Part shown: positions 1 to 11,894 of the stretch, one piece after another | How the letters are laid out: each line of letters opens with the position of its first letter | How positions within the stretch are numbered: position 1 is the stretch's first letter | Assembly: GCA_031841125.1 (NCBI GenBank) | Contig: CM063111.1 | Location: 42,358,955 to 42,422,954, forward strand | Source: Acanthococcus lagerstroemiae | Lineage: Eukaryota > Arthropoda > Insecta > Hemiptera > Eriococcidae | Direction: 5' to 3' | Length of the DNA stretch: 64,000 nucleotides | The notes under the pieces: generated by a model | Told to the model about the DNA's origin: nothing | What the model saw: only the letters and a program-made list of their open reading frames with translations | Databases searched by the model: none | Position numbers and translations under genes: made by a program

Positions 1-574
1 AAAGTTTATCTTCTCCTCTCTCCAAAATTTCCTCAGTTACAAAAAAAATCAAATAATCAGGGGAACTCAAATGTGTTGATTCTTTTGGCTCACAGTCCCC
101 CCCCCCCCCAAAAAAAAAAGTTGAATCATCAGTTAGAATTGTTGCTTTTTTTATTGGACTCATACCAGAAAGTGAAATTTTTTCTAGAGATGAAGATTTA
201 ACATTTTGAAGTTTTTGAGTTGGAGAAATATGGAGCCCTTCTTCCCACACTATACAAAATTTCTTCAATTAATTGACACAGTATCGAATTTTGAAAGGGT
301 TGACTCTTGATTTTCATTTCGATTTAAATTTAATTTCGATGAGGAGACAATAGACATTTTTTGAGTTTAAAAAGGTTGGAACCTCCCTTCCTAATTCCCA
401 ACAAATTGTCAGATGGCAAAATGGAAACATCATTCGGCAAAATCGTGAGGGATATTTTTTTTTCTTTGCTTAGCAGTTTCAGAAATTTCATTTGATTAGT
501 CAACGTAGCATCATCCCTTGAAAGGTGTGGAGAGTAAATTTTTTCCGATGTAGCTGGATATTTTGAATTTTGAA
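1..574. other. AT-rich non-coding DNA
   Basis: I see no gene here. The stretch is AT-rich and holds a homopolymer junction of about 13 C followed by about 10 A near positions 97-119. No splice-flanked open frame or inverted repeat is obvious. Confidence 0.5.
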
Positions 575-1640
575 TTAGAATCCGGAGTCGGAGCTTGGGG
601 CCCCAAAGCCGACCATTTTCAGGCGAGTCGCAGACCGAAAAAATTAGTTACCGGAGCCAAAGTCCATTTTAGAATCCCTCTTCCCTTGAAAATAACCCTA
701 GCAGCAAAAACTACATTTTTAGTGGAGCCGGAATTAACAAGAATATTTTACGGCAAATGATCTTGAGATCATTTACCGGAGCAGGGTGTCTACAGCTGCT
801 GAAAAGTCTTAAAAGTCCTGAATTTTGAAAATAGGTCCTAAAAGTCCTAGAAAGTGCTGAAATTGGTGGGGGGGGGGAAATGAAAAGTCCTTCATTTTTG
901 TTGATTGATTGAAGATTTCATTTCAAATTTTTCTTTCTTCTATTTTTAATTTTTTTCTTCAAGTATTATTGTCTCATTCTTCCTTGTTTTGATTATTAAT
1001 AATTTACATTAGTGTAATTTTTGTAATCATTTGTTAGGTTTCTTATTTTCTAGCCAAATCTTCTGTTCGAAATTCTAAGTTAGGTACGTCAATTTCTTGT
1101 TGGTTTGTTTGTTTTCTTTTTTCAGAAATTTTCGAAAATTTCTAGTCACTTGTTATACTGTACGCATAATTATAATATCTAGTTTAATTTCCCAGTTTCC
1201 TTCAAAAATCTAAGTCATTGTTGTTTTCTAAAACTTTATTTGAAAAATTCTATTCTAAGTTACTTGTTCCTTAATTTCCTTCCAAAAATTCCAAGTCCCT
1301 CGTAAATTTATTTTACATTTGTTTCCAATACTCAAAAGTAAATTTGTTGCGATTCCTGTGATTGGTTATTAAAAAATGTAACGCAGGATCTATATTCACA
1401 AGGAAGGGGGAAGTAAGGGTATAAAACAATTGGAAACAAAAAGAAAGATTTGGGTCCTGAAAAAATACTTTATTTTTACTTTTCAATTTCTGTAGACACC
1501 CTGCGGAGCCGGAATCCCATAAAAATTACTTACCGAAACCGGAGCCAATTTCAAGAATTGGAACCGGAGTTAAATCAAATTTTCCCGGAACAGGAACCAG
1601 CTCGGAACGGCTCCGGTTTTGGTGTCAGTCCGAGTCTATG
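575..1640. repeat. GGAGCC-rich repeat interrupted by a MITE
   Basis: The sequence on both sides of the element at 782-1503 is rich in short variants of ACCGGAGCC and GGAGCCGGAA (575-780 and 1504-1640). The two halves read as one older repeat that the MITE split. The outer ends look loosely inverted (CCGGAGTCGGAGC on the left, a GGCTCCGG...CCGAGTC region on the right). The small open frames across it follow from the repeat and do not look like genes. Confidence 0.35.
782..1503. mobile_element. Non-autonomous TIR element, CAGGGTGTCTAC family, copy 1
   Basis: The element starts CAGGGTGTCTAC and ends with the exact reverse complement GTAGACACCCTG. It is flanked by a perfect 5-bp duplication, CGGAG (777-781 and 1504-1508). 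Inside the left end it carries repeated AAAAGTCC words (AAGTCCTGAATTTTG, ATAGGTCCTAAAAGTCC) that recur at 40.6 kb. It is about 722 bp and codes for nothing. CAGGG tips are common in hAT transposons, but classic hAT duplicates 8 bp; 5 bp would fit the less common hAT5-type group. The superfamily is inference; the ends and duplication are read directly. Confidence 0.85.
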
Positions 1641-2176
1641 ATTATTCCAAAACTATATCGTTTAACTAGTTCATGTCAAATTTTATAAACCGATGCAGTT
1701 GGACATAATAAAGGAAGAAATGCCCAGAGAACTGAATTCCAGCTCAGAGGGTTGGATGATAGTACTGGTTAACTTCCTGAAAGTGTTCAAGAATCCGAAT
1801 TCGGAGAGCCGCCGAGCTCCTTAGGTGGCTAAACTTAATTTGGAGAAAACCTTTCAAACAAAATTGAATTCTACACACACAAGATCTCTTATAAATTTTT
1901 CGTAACTGCCCCCAAAATGCTACAAATAGGGATTAACACAGGGAGGGCCTATATGGAAAAAGTACAATTTTCGTATTTTTTTCTTCTTCTTCTCTCTTTT
2001 CTTTCTTTCTTGTCTTACGGACCTTGACGAGCAGTGGCTGTGAAAACCACTTTTGAACCCATTTCGCTACATCTCTTATCTGCCAATTCCTGAAATCGTT
2101 CCAACCGCTCCCCTTCCCTCTATCATTATATACAACACGTGGAATTTTGTGTTTTTCTTCATTATTTAATATCAAT
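1641..2176. other. Non-coding, with a pyrimidine tract
   Basis: I see no gene. A CT/TTC-rich low-complexity tract lies near 1976-2015. The rest is unremarkable unique-looking AT-rich DNA. Confidence 0.4.
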
Positions 2177-2455
2177 GGGTCTGGTTGGCCGAGTGGATAG
2201 CTCGTTGGTCTCGGAATCCGGTTATTCCGGGTTCCAGCCTCGTACAACTTTCCAGATTTCGACCTAGGCCGGTTTTTCGGTCACAAGGGGAGAGGGCTGA
2301 AACAGCCCTAACAGCCTCCCCGACATCTCTGAAATAATGCTCGAAAGGGCGGATTCCAGGACTCGGGTTGAGAGCAAATTTGAAAAAGTATTATTTGATA
2401 TCAGAAATGACATTCTTACTAGGCCTTCTAGAACTTCTATTTGCACGAATCGTCT
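2177..2455 (+). mobile_element. tRNA-derived SINE (5' tRNA-like head plus unrelated body)
   Basis: The first ~70 bp resemble a tRNA gene. They have an A-box match TGGCCGAGTGG (2186-2196) and a B-box match GGTTCCAGCC (2230-2239), about 34 bp apart, as RNA polymerase III promoters require. The acceptor and T stems do not pair well, so this is not a working tRNA. The following body contains a short hairpin (AGGGCTGAAACAGCCCT) and runs to about 2455, where I lose any boundary. I saw no second copy in the window and no clear A-rich tail or target duplication, so the 3' limit is a guess. A decayed tRNA pseudogene is the alternative. Confidence 0.5.
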
Positions 2456-4330
2456 AACAGCGGGGAAGGGGGTTCAGATTCACATAATTTGATTTTAATA
2501 TTTTTTTCGCTATAACCTCAAAATAAAGGTACCTTCGAGGGGGCGGGAGTCAAATTTTGGGAAAATGTAATACGGATATCGTCTGATAGGTTCTAAGTAT
2601 CGCTGAATTCATTTCTGAAGAATATTCGATCGCTCATTTCAAAATAATTGTGTTACCCTTGAAAGATACTAGCTCAGAATTTTGAAAAATGTAATATGGA
2701 TACAGTTTCATAGGTTCCAAGGGTCGATGAATTCATTTCTCGCTACGATTTGATTATTCCAATCCACGCATCCACAGTTGGCAATGTTCGATCTTCAGTT
2801 GACACAGTTTTTCCAAGTGCGTTCTCGTGTTTCTCTCTATCCTATCGATTTTAAATGGTAACATGAACATTTTGTGTTGGAAAAATTCATATTTCACCTC
2901 CTCCCCCCCCCTCAAAAAAAAATACAAAATACAAAAAAAACTGTTTGGTAAGTTTCTGAAAGGCTCATTTGTGCCCTCCTCGAGTTTGCTTACAGAGTTA
3001 CTAGATTCAATTGCAATTGGAATTCTAGTGATTCTCGGGGACCCCCTGCATTTCTCTCGCTACCAAGACAGTTCCAGCTATTGTTTCTGCATTTAGAACT
3101 CAGACTATAGTTTTTTAGTTAGTGCCCAATTAATTCTCATTATTTATATCCAGAATTTTGAGTCAGTTCCACCCACGCTCCGTCCCACAATTTCCACCTC
3201 GTAATCAGCAGTGCTGCCGAGCTTTAAAACCGGTAAATTCATTGTGAACGTGTTGCACGGTGTTCTTGTGTGACACAGTCATTTGCCTGCTTTGCCTGCT
3301 AAAAAGGTGCCATAGTACGAATGCGGTGACTATTGCGGACGGTGGCTTTTTAGCGAGGAAATTGAGATTTAGTTTTAATTGGGTGTCCCGATTATTTTCT
3401 TCATCTGTCTTCCTTATTCCGTCTTTTTTTCTCTTCCCTGACTGTATTGTTATGTTGGCTGTAAATACTTCAAAAAGTGATGGATGCGAATGCGATTTCT
3501 TCCCTTCCTGCGTCTACTCTTTATTGACGTCGAAATTCACATAATGCACTATAGATATCGTTTCATAGGTCTGAAGGTTCCTTGAATTTATTTCTGGTAG
3601 AATTTCAACCCTTATTTCAAAATTTTTACATCCTGTAGAAGGGGGACTGAAACCGAAGAGCTTGCTAGTATTATGAGCCCGACTTCCTCTATGTTAAGGC
3701 ACGACTGTCCATGGCAGATACTATGTACCGATGAACATTTTAAACCTAACCTGCGGCAAATGCAAGTCCCCCACCCCCTGTACATTTACTCTGTGAAATG
3801 ATATCCCTATTCCTTATTGCACTGTGTGTATGTATCTTCAAGTCCCCGCCCTGCCAGATGCTATGAGTCATAAAAATATCGTTTCTGATGCAGAAAAACG
3901 CAAATTTTGTTGTGTAAGGATGCAAGGGGATGAGTGAGAACCATTTCAGAAATTGGTAGATGGGGATGTAGAGAAATCGGCCCGGGGATGGTTTGCATTC
4001 CTACTGTTCGCTAAAATCAGCGAGACCAATAAAATTACGTAAATTTTACTTTTCTCCCGTAAAGTCTATGTTACTGTAGAGCAAAGTAATAGGTTATATT
4101 TAACTTTCATTTGTGGCATTTTGATGACAGTTATCAAGAAACTATAAGAAACTTGTTTTGTGTAGAATGCAATGAGGAACAATTTTTTGCAGGAAAGTTT
4201 TCCTCCTTGATTTATATTTAACGAAATTCTTGGGAAACACTGAATTTGAGGGAACTTTCAACTTCATAGGGGGGGGGGGGCTTAGGGACTACCGGATTCT
4301 TATAGGTACTTTTAGTACGTTAATCAGTAC
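2456..4330. other. Intergenic DNA with scattered short repeats
   Basis: There is no supported gene. The clearest content is a repeated block near 2529-2760 and 3545-3610, listed separately. Short C-rich, A-rich and G-rich runs occur near 2900-2940 and 4268-4280. Open frames at 2827-3096 and 3260-3544 have no recognisable protein character. Confidence 0.4.
2529..3610. repeat. Dispersed repeat, about 130 bp, three partial copies
   Basis: Blocks with the shared text GTAATA(C/T)GGATA...TTCATAGGTTC...TGAATTCATTTCT occur near 2565, 2692 and 3545. The first block is preceded by GGCGGGAGTCAAATTT. The same GGCGGGAGTCAAATTT word, also after a GGTACC site and a GAGG run, recurs at 15,318-15,355, so the block belongs to an interspersed family. 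No ends or target duplications could be defined. Confidence 0.45.
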
Positions 4331-5440
4331 TATCATCTAACCTTCTGAGCCAATGCTCGGCTCTCTGAGGAGTTTTCCCCTCTATCTGTCGTTTGTTTGT
4401 CTAATTTTACTAGTCGAAAATGGACCAAATACTTCGTCTGCTTCACTCGTAATCTTGTACTCGTAAGTGCATTTGGTGAGATCGGATCTGCGGAATGAGG
4501 AATATTACGAGTATCATCGATGGAACCTATACCCACGGTGCCATATCTTAACATTCTTTGCTCAGCTTCCTGACCCGAAACATAAAGCGCTTTAGAAATT
4601 CTCCCGTGGCTCTGCCCTCTACACGCCAATCTGTTCGGCCATCACTTATCGAATATTGGGCCATCCATTGGACGCGCTAGGCGCTACTGCCCGAGTGATG
4701 TCACGTCGCCGCTTCCTTTTTTTATTACACGACCTGCGGCCATACGACCATATTTTATACCCGCCTAATTATCGGGACATTGACATTCACGCTTTTCGGC
4801 ACAGCGTGTCGCGGATGGTCGCCTCTCGAGGAGAAAATCGGTTACCCGTCGCTGGATTCAAAAACTAAATGGAAAAGAGATAACGCCTGCGTCGAAACTA
4901 GAAACAGTATAGATTTGCCCGATTTAATGCGACTGCTCCGGGGTCCACGGAAGGGACCACGAAAAGGACCACACCTTTGCCGGAAAAGGAGTAAAAACAG
5001 ATTCGAGTTGTTCGCCTCTCCTAGTCGTCATCTGATCATCTCTGGTTCGTGTTCTCGTATCAATGGACGTTTGAATTTCGACTCGTTACCGTGTAATCTT
5101 TCATTCATGTGTGAGTGCGTGCATAATTATGCGCCCGAGTGATTTGTGCCGTGTAAATACGAAAAAAATAACGCACAAATGGTAGATGGTTCTTTCATCT
5201 TCGATATCGTCACTATGATGATTCTGGATCAATGAATATCGTAAATAGACGCTCATCTTTGATCGAAAATCCGTTACAGGTATGAAGCTGCAGCACTTAC
5301 TCGATATGCTTGTGTAATAGGTACGATACACAGTCCGGTCGTTAGCGTCCAGAACCCTGTACTTTGTGAACGAAAGGATTCCTTTTGCACAAATGTTCAG
5401 GTGACTCCCCTTTTCAATTTCAGACATGGTGCAGCGTTAA
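4331..5440. other. Less AT-rich, unique-looking stretch; no gene recognised
   Basis: This stretch has more CG dinucleotides than its surroundings, especially 4640-5050, and looks unique. Several short open frames exist on both strands (4333-4629 minus; 4656-4868 and 4780-5142 plus), but none shows a domain or good flanking splice sites. It could be a regulatory region or hold an exon I cannot recognise. Confidence 0.3.
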
Positions 5441-5646
5441 AATTTATGTTATAGAGTCAAGAGAGGGGTTAAACCCCATATTTTGTAGGGTGTTTCGGTC
5501 CCCAAGTCTACCAAAAGTACCCCATTTTTGAAAAAAGTTCACCCAGTCCCCCATTTTGATGTGAGATCTCTCCAAAACTTTTAAAGTGGAGCATTTTTTG
5601 TAAAATACAAATGAAAATAATGGATTTATTCCGGAGAATATAATTA

Positions 5647-5934
5647 CAGTCGAACCTCTGTAATTCCAAGTTCAAGGAAAACATAAATTTCTTTGGCTTA
5701 TAGAGGTTATCGAGTTTGAAAAGTTCGAGGATTGTAAAAATTCAAGTTATAGAGGTCTCTAAAAAAAATGGTTAGAAGATTTAAAAGATGAAAAACACAG
5801 TTCAGAATTCTAGTTCGAGGTATTTCCCCTTCCCTCCCCTCAAAATGACCTCGTGGTATGGAGGCTTTGTACTCGGCTTGTAGAAGTAATTTTGTGTTAG
5901 TTTCTTATGGGCATTCGAGTAGAAGGAATTCGAC
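5647..5934. mobile_element. Tigger/pogo-like MITE remnant
   Basis: The left end reads TA|CAGTCGAACCTCTG, a sequence style typical of pogo/Tigger-type MITEs in arthropods. Related words (TTATAGAGGTTATCGAG, AAGTTATAGAGGTC) follow inside. A loosely matching inverted end (AAGGAATTCGAC, then TA) lies near 5920-5936. The right end is poorly conserved, so the boundary there is uncertain. There is no coding capacity. Confidence 0.4.
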
Positions 5935-5959
5935 TAATCAAGGTTTTTGACTTGAAAAC

Positions 5960-6260
5960 TTTTCCCAAAATTTTGGCTCTCTTGGTTCACATGAACTAGC
6001 GCTAATTTGCTCACTAAATTACTACGTTTGGAGGAAAGTCGGTATGGGTGAATACGGATTTAGAGAGCTGAAATTTGGCGTCGAGTTTTCAGTTATAAAC
6101 AGGAATAAAATGTGGGGATTTATCAAATTCGTTTAAAATCTTTGTAAAATAAGGGATATCTTGATGCATCATATATGTATATGATGCATCATATATGTAT
6201 ATGGGTGTACTTTCGTTAAAAATAGCTTCGAAAAAGTTATTGTTTGAAAAATAAGAACAA
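5960..6260. repeat. Dispersed repeat shared with 44.2-44.45 kb, plus a 20-bp tandem duplication
   Basis: Text such as GAATACGGATTTAGAGAGCTGAAATT and the following stretch resembles 44,270-44,420 (TTAATACGGATATAGTGG...), including a shared TTGATGCATC/TTAATGCATC step. Within it, a 20-bp unit (GATGCATCATATATGTATAT) is repeated exactly twice near 6162-6201. The repeat family is not identifiable from this alone. Confidence 0.4.
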
Positions 6261-7654
6261 TTTGTTGAATTGTGCAGCCAGGGTAGAAAATCCGACCTTG
6301 GTCAGGCCACTGATACCATTACATATTTGATTGTCCCCTCCCCCCGCTATCAAATGGTCAAAAAAGGATTGTTTTCAAAATTTAGCAAACAAAGGCTAAA
6401 TTTATTCAAAAATGCCTTAGTCAAAACTTTCTTAAGATCGTAAAATATTTTTAGAGATCATGGGTCATGCACCTGCAAGGAAGTTTAACTTGAAATTCCT
6501 CATCAGAAGTTATAATTTTACAATACAAAATCCTAAAAATCAAATTTTGCTTTGAAACTGGTTGAGCTTCAGCAGATTACTCTTTGTACAGTAACAGTGA
6601 AGTATCCATACAGTATTTTCGAGAAAAAAATATCCAACATTCAGTGCACCATCTTTCCTTCTTGGAAAAATGTGAGCTTCAATTGTTGCTGACCGTAGAA
6701 ACGCAATAAGGATACATATAAATAAATAGAAAAGGTTTCTCGTAGTTTTAGGTACCCTGAACCCATGTACGAGGATATTTTGCCTCCGCCCCTCATTCTG
6801 AAAACTCCACTTGGGAGTCGGGACCTAAAATCCCAAATAGGCACGTTCAGTATATCTCCAATAGGGTTTCTCAAGTTGGCAATTTTCTCTTCGTATTTTC
6901 CCTGATTTTTCTCCTTTTTTTGGAATTTTTGTTTCTTGTACCTCCCGCTTTTTGTGTACTCATTTGACAACTCTATTTAAATTCAGTCAGACTCATATTG
7001 GCGTACTCATTTTACTCTGAATGTATTCGAACTAATGATAACTTCCAAGAATTATTCAGGTTAAATAATCACGTCTTCTGTAACTTCTTATTCCTCTTCT
7101 ATTAGTGTGTGATTTTTTTTTTTTAATTTCTGCCTCACTTTGTCTTTTTTATTTTTTGTTCTACCTTTTCCTTCCCTTGTTTGCTGTTTTTTCTGCTTCT
7201 TTTTGTCTTTCTCAGTCTTTTTTCTGATCAGTTGTAGTCAGTCTTGGCCTATTCCATTTTCGCAGTATTTTCGCTGTGTCCTTTCTTTTTTGTCATCTCA
7301 TTCTTGAGTCCTATTTTTATTTTATTATAGTCTTTGTTTTCATTTTTAGACAAACGAAGTGCAGTCTTTTTTTGTCTTTTGTTTGATAAGAATAGAAAGA
7401 AATCAAAGTGCAACCAAATAATTTTTATTTTTTCTCCTTAGTTCAGTGTTTTGTCATTTACTTTTCGATCAGTGTGCCCCGTACTTTGGCCTCCCCTCTC
7501 ATTAGGTTGCCTCATTTCTTCCAGAGCTTCAGGGGTGGCAGACTCCCTCTCCGTCCTCCTCTTGACCATGCCGCTCCTTGTTACACTTTTCTATTTTCCT
7601 CATTTCTTATCTTTTAGGTAGTTCTTGGTTTTGACATTTTCATGTCTTTACTTT
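6261..7654. other. AT-rich DNA, T-rich in the second half
   Basis: I see no gene. From about 7100 to 7620 the + strand is strongly T- and pyrimidine-rich low-complexity sequence. The open frames at 6641-6970 (minus) and 7408-7617 (plus) are low-complexity products of this composition. Confidence 0.4.
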
Positions 7655-8060
7655 GGCACACAAACGGGAAAAACGTTACGCGTTGACATTTGAGATGGAA
7701 GAAAATAATCATTTCCATGGACATTTGTTTTTATTCCAGCCGGCGGGTATAACACAAACAGACAAAACGTTACATTTGAGGAGGAACGAAATAATCATTT
7801 CCATGGAAATTTATTTTTATTCCAGTCATGGGCATAGCACATACGGGAAAAACGTTACATTTGAGGAGGAACGAAAAGGAGTATCGAAAAGGAATTATCA
7901 TTTCCATAGAAATTTATTTTTGTTCCAGCCATTGGTATGCTTGAGCGAAAACTGTTACACTCTTCTCTCAATTATACTCACTATCAATTATGACGTCATA
8001 GTGATATGAGTGTATCTTACCCTAAATAAAAAAATTTCCATGGAAATTTTTATTAAAACA
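7655..8060. repeat. Short tandem array, unit about 90-100 bp, 3-4 copies
   Basis: The unit contains AAAAACGTTACATTTGAGG, then AATCATTTCCATGGAAATTT, then TTTATTCCAGCC. Its landmark AACGTTAC occurs near 7672, 7766 and 7852, with a decayed copy (AACTGTTAC) near 7950. Because the array lacks stops in one frame it gives an apparent 118-residue protein (7653-8009) with repeated HFH..LFLFQP peptides. I treat that as a by-product of the repeat. Confidence 0.75.
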
Positions 8061-9321
8061 GCACGATTGCAGACTGTGGAAACGTCAACCACTGAACTGA
8101 AATGTCATCATGAAGAGTTCAATTTATTTTACTTTATTCCATCGTATATATCCATTTAAAAAAAGTCGTTCTTTTGTATTTTGAGTATATGGAAAGGGGG
8201 TTCTATTAAATCGCATTTCTGCTACTACCTCCCCCCCTTCCACAATTTTTGAATAAATTTCATTAATCTTGTCCTTATTCTCCTCTGTGATTTCTGCTTC
8301 TGTATTGTATGTTTATTTTCTTTTGCCTAATCCATTTCAGTTTCCATAGAATCAACCCTGTCAAGAGAGGGGGGATACCCCAGGCCCGGACTCTCAAGGG
8401 GGCTCGATATTTTTAAAAAGCCTGAATTTCAATCATACTGTACATCAAATCGGCAGTCACTCCTTACACCATGAAAGAAACCTCTTATCCCGTAGATTGT
8501 AATATTTTCCCGTCTAGCAAGAGAACAAATTGAACTGGAAGGAGATAGGGACCCCTGGAAATTCCCCCAGGCCCTCTTTTTCTCTCTATTCTCTCTACGA
8601 GGCTGCATAGAATTTACAGTCAAAAAATAACCACCAGTTACTACGGAAGTTGATGATCAGAGGGTTAGTGATGATGATGATGATGTGATGATGATCTCCA
8701 TCAGGCTACACTCGCAAATGACGAATTACTTCCTTTTTTAGCCCGCTAGATGGCGTAAACCATTTGAGCCACGTATATAACACAACGTTATTTATAATTT
8801 TCAAAACGCTCTCCTGAAAAAAAAAGCGTTTTTGTCACGTAGGTCAAGTGTGCATAGGACACTCGATTTTTTTTTTCTTTTTTTCATGACTTTAGAGTTA
8901 CCAAGAAGACGGACATAGAAGTTCTCGAATTTAATGTCAAACGGTCAGATTTGTTGTAGAATGTCTTTATGCCTTTATGTCCTCCATTACGATGAAGACA
9001 TAATAAGATCTAATAGTTGTTGATTATATCATTTATGTCTTACCTGCTTGATTTCTTTCGGAGGTGGTGGGGAAAAGGCAGAGAAAAAAGGACTTAATAA
9101 GAAATAATTTTTGTATACAAATAGAGAGAGACATAATGATGACATAAGATACAATACAGACACAATCAGATAAAACAATAAAACATGATGGTTGAATGTG
9201 TCTTGTGGGGTTATGAGTTGTTTTCTTTAGAATGGGAGAGGGGAAGATTTTTCTTAACACAACATGAGTAACATATTGCACAGGAGGGAAATTTTAAAAT
9301 TTTGGGATAGCCGGGTAACAG
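8061..9321. other. Intergenic DNA with a GAT microsatellite
   Basis: No supported gene. A (GAT)n-type microsatellite lies around 8667-8697. The remainder is AT-rich and featureless to my reading. Confidence 0.4.
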
Positions 9322-9344
9322 TAACATGTGTCAAAAATGACACA

Positions 9345-10317
9345 CCGTGGAATTGTTCATTGGTTCTCAAACTATGAATGTGAATATAACTTTTACTATT
9401 GAAACCCGTTCATTATGTGTGTTTTATCAACTGAGAAGCATTGTTGACGTATAGTAGTGTTTAAAGGGTTGCCTATGATGAACATTTGGAAGGAGTAAAA
9501 ATTCTATTTAGTGTTATACGGTTTCAATCAATAAAGTATGGAGGTGTTTTCCTGAATTAATTGTGACTATTAGTTTGTTGACTTAGAATTTGTTACATTT
9601 ATATTGGTACACTGGGCAAGAAGGAGGAATGGTTATTTCTAGTTTGAAAAACTAGGCTTTTTAGTTTTTACATCAAACAGGGTAACTATTTTGCATATTT
9701 CAGTAACACAAAGGAGTTCCAGGAACTGATCGGCCAACAGGTTTCATTTTTTAATAAGGTTGTGAATGTGTTTACAGTTTCTTTAGTTTACATCGTTCTT
9801 ATGGTGATTGATGTTGGTAAGTCTGTGAAGCAGTGTTCAAAAGGGCGGCTTCCAAAGCCCCGTTTCACATATGCCATGCCGCCGGAACAGCAGCCGTGAA
9901 AGCGGCCAGGTATCATACGAGGAGCTCGTGACCAGCAACCGGGGACGGTGCCGTGTGCGCGCCGGATTGAAAATGAACCGGCCCGGCTCCCATTCTCTGT
10001 GTGATATCTGACCGTCTTTTGGTTACCATTCCGGTAACACGGCGTAGTATGACACGGGGCAAATTCGGGTTCAGACATCGAAGACTCACTTTTCATGGAA
10101 AGGATTGTGGCTGGAAAGCAATTGAAACGTACATGTGTTTTGGGGAAATTACCAAGCATTTTTAATATTGGAAGTAGAAGTGACATAGTAACTGAATATG
10201 ATGGAAATTTTATCTGATGAGAAACTCCTTTCTTCACTAGTCTCTCTCTTTCTCTCTTTCTTTTTTCCGCGGCCCCACTATCGTCGTGTCCATCCTCGCC
10301 CTTTGGGAAATCATCGC
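9345..10317 (-). other. Probable 3' remainder of the R1-like element
   Basis: This GC-richer segment lies directly downstream (on the minus strand) of the R1-like coding fragment. It is probably its 3' untranslated region, at least over about 9830-10,317. A minus-strand open frame (9788-10,342) covers it but shows no retrotransposon motif. The part nearer 9345 is ordinary AT-rich DNA. Confidence 0.3.
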
Positions 10318-10749
10318 TCAGGACCTGCTGCATGGATTGCATGTGCTGCGCTGATGTTGTCCGCTATCTCTGACGCGTTCGGCGTCCTCCTTGGCCCGCA
10401 TCACTGTGTCCGCGAATTGGATCATCACTGACCAGTTCTGCGAGCGGGCCAGTATCACTTCAACCATCATCTCGAGAGTAATATGGCCGCCGATAGACGC
10501 CTGGAGGGTTGCTCCAGCGTCGTTACACGCAGTTCAGTAAAAGATAGTATGCTGCGCATCATCGACCTCTGCTGGACAATGCGAGCACTGGCTGGGTACT
10601 TTGTTCCAACGGTTAAGATAACCATTGAAACACCCATGCCCGGTGAGCATTTGCGTGAGATGGTACGTCAGCTCACCGTGCCGCTGAAAAAGCCATGCAT
10701 CGAGGTCGTGTACTAGCCTCAATTTCCAGCGGCCATGGGCGGGTTCATT
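10318..10749 (-). pseudogene. R1-clade non-LTR retrotransposon, ORF2 C-terminal fragment
   Basis: On the minus strand this reads as the region after the reverse transcriptase of R1-type LINEs. A HGRWKLRLVHDLDAWL stretch leads into RHGELTYHLTQMLTGHGCF, then a cysteine/histidine cluster (CSHCP...DDAQHTIFY), and then a tail with HITLEMMVEVILARSQNW and AKEDAERVRDSG. The RHGE..YHLTQ.LTGHGCF block and the C-x2-C...H pattern are hallmarks of the R1/LOA group. One in-frame TGA at 10,534-10,536 falls just after the HTIFY motif, and a stop at 10,318 ends the frame. Upstream the frame closes at about 10,750, so the copy is 5'-truncated, as is usual for LINEs. It encodes no complete domain and is inactive. 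Its base composition is clearly more GC-rich than its neighbours. Confidence 0.8.
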
Positions 10750-11894
10750 TTAAGGTAAAGGGGGTGAGAAGGTAAAAACTGAGTTTAACTCCTATACATT
10801 CTCACATGCCTCTCCTAGAATTGACTCTAGGCTCCGCCATTGATAACAGATGAAGAGGTAAGTTTCGCTCATACTAGAGTGACCAAAAGAGGTGCACCTG
10901 CACAATGGTTTCCTTGTACAGACCTGATAGCTGATCAAACAAATAAGCCATTTTAGCAAATCAGATAATACAAGCAGACATTCTCATGCAGTGAAACGCT
11001 CTGTATGTAAGTGTACATACAAGTATATCAGGACTGTGTTCGCCTTTTGGCTCTGTTTTACGGAATCGTTTGCCGAATTCGCAAACTGAAACAAATCATC
11101 TGAATTCTCGTTTATTTATGCGTTTGATTTGTTAAGAATCATCGAGGAATATTATGAATATGTATAAGTTGTTTGGTATGGAGGTTCAAAAAGACGAGCA
11201 TTCGAAAGAAAGTTCGTGTGAAAAAGCCCTTGAAAACACATGTCAGGATATCAGCCGACATACGACATTTGTGTGAAAAGGCCCCAGGCACTGTGATCTT
11301 TGCTAATTGAAGAGTACAGGGAAAGAACGTGGAAGACTGAATCAATAATAAAACACGCAGGAATACAAAACATTGAGCTAAGAAAGAAAGAAGAAAAGAA
11401 GAAAAAACAATACATATACCTTCCGACGAAGTACAGCGAACAACGCGAGGGAAAGAAAGAAAGAGAATGATAAAGTGGATGAGGGAGAAAGGACAAAGGA
11501 GAGAAGATGACGTAGAAGGCTCTGAAGTCGAAAAGCAACTGGATTAGAAAAGTGTGAACCCTGTGAACTAATACGCGTAATAGTTGAGAGTGGCAGCCCT
11601 GATCTGTCCAGTTTATCGATACGCCGGTGTATAAACGTATACAGCTATGTTACCTCGCTGCAAAGTAAACGCACTGTAGTTCGCGCATCGTTCATATCGT
11701 GTAATGTGTGCAGTGCTCCTGCTCTACAGATTTACCGCCGCGCCACCCATGAATCTCTGAACACAAAAATTGTGGTAAAGTCAATTTTTCAGGCTATTTT
11801 TCCAAAAACATCATCTCTTTTTTTTTTAAGAAGCTTCAAACGATTAAAATTATGATCTGTCAGCACTTCGGTAATATTTTGGAAACAATTGATG
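10750..11894. other. Intergenic DNA, purine-rich in the middle
   Basis: No gene recognised. Around 11,375-11,480 the + strand is rich in GAAAGAAAG-type purine runs. The minus-strand open frames at 11,139-11,345 and 11,251-11,538 are low-complexity and unconvincing. Confidence 0.4.

Noticed and set aside
7653..8009. A 118-codon frame with repeated HFH..LFLFQ peptides
   Set aside because: The peptide repeats mirror the short DNA tandem array rather than a protein repeat, and no splice or promoter context supports it.
9788..10342. A 184-codon minus-strand frame
   Set aside because: It overlaps the tail and 3' region of the R1-like element in a different frame from the recognisable R1 residues, so it is most likely an accident of the GC-rich element.
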